The notes under the pieces were generated by a model. The model had not been told where the DNA came from, ran no database searches, and was given only the letters and a program-made list of their open reading frames with translations. This document shows positions 56,255-64,000 of a stretch of 64,000 nucleotides of DNA, piece after piece. This stretch comes from Girardinichthys multiradiatus. Taxonomy: Eukaryota > Chordata > Actinopteri > Cyprinodontiformes > Goodeidae. Every line of letters starts with the position of its first letter. The first letter of the stretch is position 1. The stretch is taken from NCBI RefSeq assembly GCF_021462225.1, contig NC_061801.1, positions 9,606,125 to 9,670,124 of the forward strand, read 5' to 3'. A program made the position numbers and the translations under genes.

Positions 56255-58400
56255 AAAGAAAAAGAAAAAACAAACAAACAGTGCAGTTCTTGTAAGACAT
56301 CTCAAAAATAAGAAGTTTGAAAACAAACACAGAACTAAGGCTGAATTAAGAACAAAAGATGAAATGCAACTCTCCAATAAAAATACACAAAGATAGATCG
56401 ATGACAAAAAACTGTTCATGACCCGAAGTCCATGACATAATATATCTTGATATAACAACTGCAAGTTAAAAAAAATATTTTCTGCTGTGTTGCATCCAAA
56501 ACATTATACACTCAAGTCAATTTCCCATAGGACTGACCTAGCACTTTTGACAAAGACTGTTATAATGTGATCATTTTGAAACACAGATGTTAGGTTAGCA
56601 TGAGGAAACCAAAGTTAACCTAACATTTTTGGCAAAGACCAATGAAAAGGTGATTTACTAATAAAACTACTCATTTACAATACATAATAATCTCAATGAT
56701 GCTTTCCAGTCAGATTCTTCACCATGCCAAAGCCCTGAGTCTGCACTTGTAAAAGCTTTAAATTACATTCATCATAACAGCAATATATTAAAAACTTCTG
56801 TGTTAGTTTTAGTGAATCTCAGTGCAGGGTCCGACTCCGGTATTGTCCTTTGTTCAGACAGTTTTCTTTCAATAAACTGGAGTAGGCAAGGCTCCATTTT
56901 CAGGCCACTTCTATTCTATACCTCCATGCCTCCCCTTGCTCAGATCATTATCTATCTATCTATGCTAAAGAAACAAAACGTTATGCAGTTCCTGAGCAAC
57001 TGTGTCCATAATTTCAGGGAATGGATGGATCAGAGTTCCTTCCAGCTAAGAAAAGACGAATGTATTTGTAGTTGGACCCTAAAACGCAAAGTTAGAAATG
57101 AGCAGTGAACTAGATTTGATTATGTGAAAAACTACAGTGCGTGCCCAAAACTGGCTGTTGTTGTTGTTGTTGACTCAGGCCTACACAGGAAATGAAACAA
57201 ACAAAAAGAAACTGGCTTGTGCTCATATTGAGTGGGTCATGATAATGGTTCATCTAAAGCCTGCTGCTAGACCCCTGCCAGGCACCAGAAAATGCACCAA
57301 TATCACAGCAGTCCCTGCTACATTAGTTTCCTGCTAGGAACAAGATCGCTGTTAAAATCTTGTTATTGGCCCATATGGCATCCAACACTTTATGACTGAA
57401 TACTACAGTTTTGTTCACTATACATGTTAGCAGAAAGTCCCAGAAGGTAATTAGCCTGTTACTTTGTAACAGTGATTATGTGCCTTCTTTGAACAATTCA
57501 ACTTTAATGAACGGTTAAATGAATATCAAGGTTATTTGTCAAAGATAAACCATGCAGGCACCTCAGGTCATCAGATATGTGTTTGCTGAGCACCAGAACT
57601 AGAGAAAGGCAGCATTTAGTTTCTATGGTCCCGAGTTCAATAATCAAACACATGCAAACATGAGAGGTGCAGAGACTGTGGCATCCTTTAGATAAGGACG
57701 GAAAACACAGTCAGTTTATTTTGTCTGTTTTCTTTTTTTTAGTTTCCCATCCACATTTAACCGCTTTTATCTTTAGATGAAATGCCAAGTTTGTATTGTC
57801 GTTATTTTAATGTGTTCCCTGTTTCTTACAGTAATGTTTTTTCTTTTCTTTTCTTCAAAGCACTTTGAATTTCCTTGTGCATGAATGGGTTTATCTAAAT
57901 AACTTCCCTCGCTTTGCCATGGCAACTGACAAACTGTGGAGATGAAAGTAAGATGTTCATATCACCTTTAAACGTTATAATCATATTAACTGGCAGCGTT
58001 AAAAACCTCTGAATACGCCATTTATTTCTGCTCGTTAAATGCAATACAAATAAGCATAACAGGATAACAATGCAGACTGCCTTTAAGCAGACAGCAGGTT
58101 GAATAAACAATAAGCGTAGTTAAAGCTAGCGATGCCAAAGCTAGCAGTGAGTTTATACCAAAATAACCGTTTTGAGAACTTGACCTGTTACGTTAGCTGC
58201 CAGGAAGAAAGGCTTTAACCAACGCAGAGATGCGCTGGAGGTACACTTGGCTTGTGCTGATTTTGACAGAAGCTGACAGCTGATGGTGGGTTAGCTAGGC
58301 CGCGTCGTTTATCTCCGGCGTATCTTTGTCCTGCTTCACTCTGCTCAACATTAATCCACCATACATGGACCCCTGTCCGGCCCATGTCACTCCACACAGA
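56255..58400. other. LIN54 intron 1, main part
   Basis: AT-rich with no exon recognised. CpG content rises from about 58200 toward the possible alternative promoter. Confidence 0.45.
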
Positions 58401-58409
58401 CACACTCAC

Positions 58410-58625
58410 TGCCCGGAGTGCTTTCATGTCCCTAGGGGACAGCCAACGAACACGGACGGCATTCGGCTGCATAGAAAACAACCCAAGAAGTGATGCCGAT
58501 TGGGGTAAAAGAGTGGGAGAAAACGTCGAGCTTATTGCAGGTTGCGTTACTATTTCAGGCCGGGGTTGGATTTCGAAAGATCCGCCATTTTTACCTCGTC
58601 ATCAACTCGGTTAGCTCTCCGGCTA
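58410..58625 (-). promoter_or_regulatory. possible alternative LIN54 first exon/promoter in intron 1
   Basis: A CpG-rich stretch with a minus-strand AAAATGGCGGAT (YY1-type initiator motif, 58591-58580) and a palindromic TTCGAA at 58572-58577. The ATG inside it opens a frame of only 12 codons, MADLSKSNPGLK then stop, so it would be an upstream ORF at most. A good donor (GGGCA then gtgagt) lies near 58412. It may instead mark an enhancer; no transcript evidence. Confidence 0.3.
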
Positions 58626-59389
58626 ACGTTATCCGTTTCATATTCTTCCACTTCGACTGTGACTTCCACAGAGACGACTCGTTAAAAAAAAAACCCGCAA
58701 AAAAGCCGTTAGAAATTATGAAAGGACTTGCTGTAAATGCATGCACAACGAACCAGGGAACTATTTCTACAAACTGACAGTGTAAACAAAGCTAGCCTTC
58801 AGTAATTCCTCCTGTCACCTGAGAAATCCATCTAGAAGCAAACATTCTACCGTACAACACCAGTTCAAACAGCTGTAACCATGAGTTTCAACTGAACAGG
58901 CTCCATTTCGTGTGTCTGATTCAACTTCTGCTGATCAGTAATAATTTACACATCTTTTATTAACAGTCCCGTCACTTAAAAATCGCTTCACTCGTCCGAT
59001 AATAACCTGTCATTGTCTAGCTGAAGTAAGCCTTTACTTTATAGTAAGTTAACTGAGCAGCCGTTTCACAGAATACTAGCTGCATATCTTCTACTGAAAA
59101 GTGTTCGTTTTGTTCCGAAATAGTTTCAACATCCAAAATACTGCACATGAGCATTTCTAATGAACCTCTGCTCTTTACTGACTATCATCATGATCAGTAG
59201 CAGCAGCTTCATGAAGCCAGCCCAGCGGGCAGGACAAACTGACTGTACTAGCGAAGTTGCTGAGCTGGCTAACCCGAGCTAGCTAGCACAACATTATACC
59301 TCAACATTATTCACATCCTTAAGTTTGAAGCTTTTGGCAGGATACACTGCAGTCAGGTGTAGAAGGGGCCAATACGTAACCGTGCTTAC

Positions 59390-59480
59390 CCGAGATTTTA
59401 ACGCTGGGCAGCGTTTTCAGATAAACCGAGGAAAGGAAAAGGCAATTGTTCAAAATACCGCGCCGAGCGCCATTCTTTCC
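59390..59480 (-). promoter_or_regulatory. LIN54: LIN54 first exon and core promoter
   Basis: Minus-strand CTCGG is followed at 59389 by gtaagc, a near-perfect 5' splice site, consistent with a short untranslated first exon. Immediately upstream is a CpG-rich block with a CDE/CHR-like pair (59449-59463) and, further up, a GACGTCAC CRE-like site near 59516-59523. The gene lies head to head with COPS4, whose ATG is about 1.8 kb away. The exact start site is not determined. Confidence 0.65.
59449..59463 (-). promoter_or_regulatory. CDE/CHR-like pair in the LIN54 promoter
   Basis: On the LIN54 sense strand the sequence GCGCGG is followed after three bases by TTTGAA. TTTGAA is the canonical CHR bound by LIN54, and GCGC-containing CDE sites lie about four bases 5' of CHRs in cell-cycle genes such as CDK1. 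The pair is about 60 nt upstream of the first splice donor, close to where the start site must be. Spacing here is three bases, one less than usual. Function is inferred. Confidence 0.5.
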
Positions 59481-59726
59481 TGACATTTCACAGAACGGCC
59501 ACGCCCTCCACGTTCGACGTCACGGTGACACTTTGTTTAAAGGTACAGCACAGTCTTTATTTGGAATAAAAATGTTAACATGTTTGAATCGGACAAAAAT
59601 CTCACATATATTTAAGAAATATATAAATACCAAACACCAAAGACATTAGACTAATTTTCTTTAGAAAGAATTTCAATTTAGTAATTACCCTCAAATGAAA
59701 TCTATAAAAGTACTAATATATCAACG

Positions 59727-59900
<174 letters not shown>

Positions 59901-60070
59901 GTCTACAATGAATTGTTAAAACAATAATTGTATGCACAAGTTATTAAGATATTTTCCTGGTGTGTGTAGATTTTCTCTAATTCACACAGGGTCCAAATTA
60001 TACATACAGACTTTACCTTCATTAATTTTGATATAAATGTCAATAAGCTTCATGGAGTGTTGTCAATATA

Positions 60071-60108
60071 TATATATATACTGACATATATATGTCAGTA
60101 TATATATA
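60071..60108. repeat. perfect 38-bp palindrome between the tetranucleotide arrays
   Basis: The core CTGACATATATATGTCAG is centred between 60089 and 60090 and extends with TA steps to 60071 and 60108 without a mismatch. Confidence 0.9.
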
Positions 60109-60120
60109 CTGTAATGGTTT

Positions 60121-60406
<286 letters not shown>

Positions 60407-60467
60407 CACTCTAAACTTCAGTTTCTATACAATTAATTTAATGTACTTTGTTTCAGTCAATTCTGTG

Positions 60468-61064
60468 CTAGTTGATCCAGAATGCTGCTGCCCGCGTCCT
60501 CACTAGAACTAAGAAAGTGGAGCACATCACCCCGGTTCTAAAGTCCCTACAATGGCTCCCTGCAGCTCAGAGAATAGAGTTTAAAATACTTCTGTTAGTC
60601 TATAAATCACTGAATGGCTTAGCACCAAAATATATTACAGACTTGTTGTCAGTGTATCAATCACCCAGACCTCTCAGGGCTTCTGACTCAAATCTACTCT
60701 GCAGAACCAGAACCAGAACCAGAACCAAACATGGAGAAGCAGCTTTTAGTTCTTATGCTCCACTAATCTGGAAGAAACTCCCAGAAAACTGTAAAAGCGC
60801 TGAAACCCTAAGTTGCTTTAAATCAAGATTAAAAACTTATTTGTTTAGAGTGGCCTTTGAATGTCTTATCTAAACATTATTAATTACGTTTTCAGTCCAA
60901 TTTTCCTTTCATTTTCTTATCCATCATTCTATTCTCTTTATTTATTTATTTATTTTTAATTACCTCTGTTGTTTGATTTTCTGTATCATTGTAATGTTTT
61001 TCCTTATGTACATCTCCTTGAGTGCATTGTTGCTGAAAAGCGCTATATAAATAAACTTGACTTA
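60468..61064 (+). mobile_element. L2-type LINE 3' fragment with partial ORF
   Basis: The 133-codon frame 60472-60873 reads QNAAARVLTRTKKVEHITPV, LQWLPAAQRIEFKILLLVYK and LSCFKSRLKTYLF, the extreme C-terminus of fish L2/Maui-type LINE polyproteins. The AT-rich 3' tail ends in AAAGCGCTATATAAATAAAC near 61050. The 5' end abuts the TATC microsatellite. It ends about 210 bp before the COPS4 ATG. Confidence 0.85.
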
Positions 61065-61149
61065 ATCAACAATTATGAACCTTGCTCAATAACTCTAGAA
61101 AGGTCATTTTTACTTTTACAACCCTTATTACAGAAATTATAATTTGATA

Positions 61150-61276
61150 ACAGTTTCAACGATAAATGTATGCCAGTTAGCGTATAACGTGCGCGCTCAT
61201 GTGACTTACTGCTGCACACGCGCAGAAAGGCCAAGAAACCGGTGTTGTTGACATTTTAGCAACACGTTTAGCGACA
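61150..61276 (+). promoter_or_regulatory. COPS4: COPS4 core promoter
   Basis: CpG-rich DNA (about 61185-61275) directly before the ATG, with a GCTCATGTGACT E-box near 61195-61206 resembling MITF/TFE sites, and no TATA box. It starts only about 100 bp after the end of an L2-type LINE fragment. Motif use is inferred. Confidence 0.45.

Positions 61277-64000
<2,724 letters not shown>

Overview
The window is nuclear DNA from a ray-finned fish, most likely a percomorph teleost. Three vertebrate genes with GT-AG introns are present, and the repeats are typical of teleosts: several Tc1/mariner families, L2/CR1-type LINE pieces, a tRNA-derived SINE, TIR elements and long GATA arrays. The gene order SEC31A - LIN54 - COPS4 matches the mammalian order (human 4q21), except that no THAP9 coding sequence is visible between SEC31A and LIN54. 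The species cannot be named from this sequence alone.

Layout. SEC31A (COPII outer coat) is on the minus strand from the stop codon at 2190 to the ATG at 29534, with a non-coding first exon ending at 33048. I could join 27 coding exons into one uninterrupted frame of 1338 codons. From 33.3 to 39.1 kb is intergenic DNA with LINE and hAT-like fragments and one possible small spliced transcript (35.0-35.9 kb) next to a ZNF143/THAP11-like motif. LIN54 (DNA-binding subunit of MuvB/DREAM) is on the minus strand from the stop at 40073 to the ATG at 56221, with a 5' untranslated exon ending at 59390; its 13 coding exons join into 808 codons. COPS4 (COP9 signalosome subunit 4) starts at 61277 on the plus strand, head to head with LIN54, and runs off the right edge after five exons (188 codons).

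Mobile DNA. The introns are heavily colonised. There is one apparently intact DD36E Tc1-type element (13360-14626). A second, DD34E family with 200-bp inverted repeats has three near-identical copies (15008-16617, 29834-31401, 52675-54242); the last two share exactly the same 42-bp in-frame transposase deletion. A LINE with an open reverse-transcriptase frame (26058-28141) sits inside an older Tc1 relic. Two SINE copies carry clear target-site duplications, and there are many decayed Tc1 relics.

The most interesting signals are: a CDE/CHR-like pair in the LIN54 promoter, the site type its own product recognises; the 174-bp GATA and 286-bp TATC arrays facing each other around a perfect 38-bp palindrome between the LIN54 and COPS4 promoters; the transposed deletion variant of the DD34E transposon; and the unexplained spliced unit where mammals carry THAP9. 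SEC31A, LIN54 and COPS4 act in unrelated processes (ER export, cell-cycle transcription, cullin deneddylation), so the grouping is ancestral synteny and not a functional cluster.
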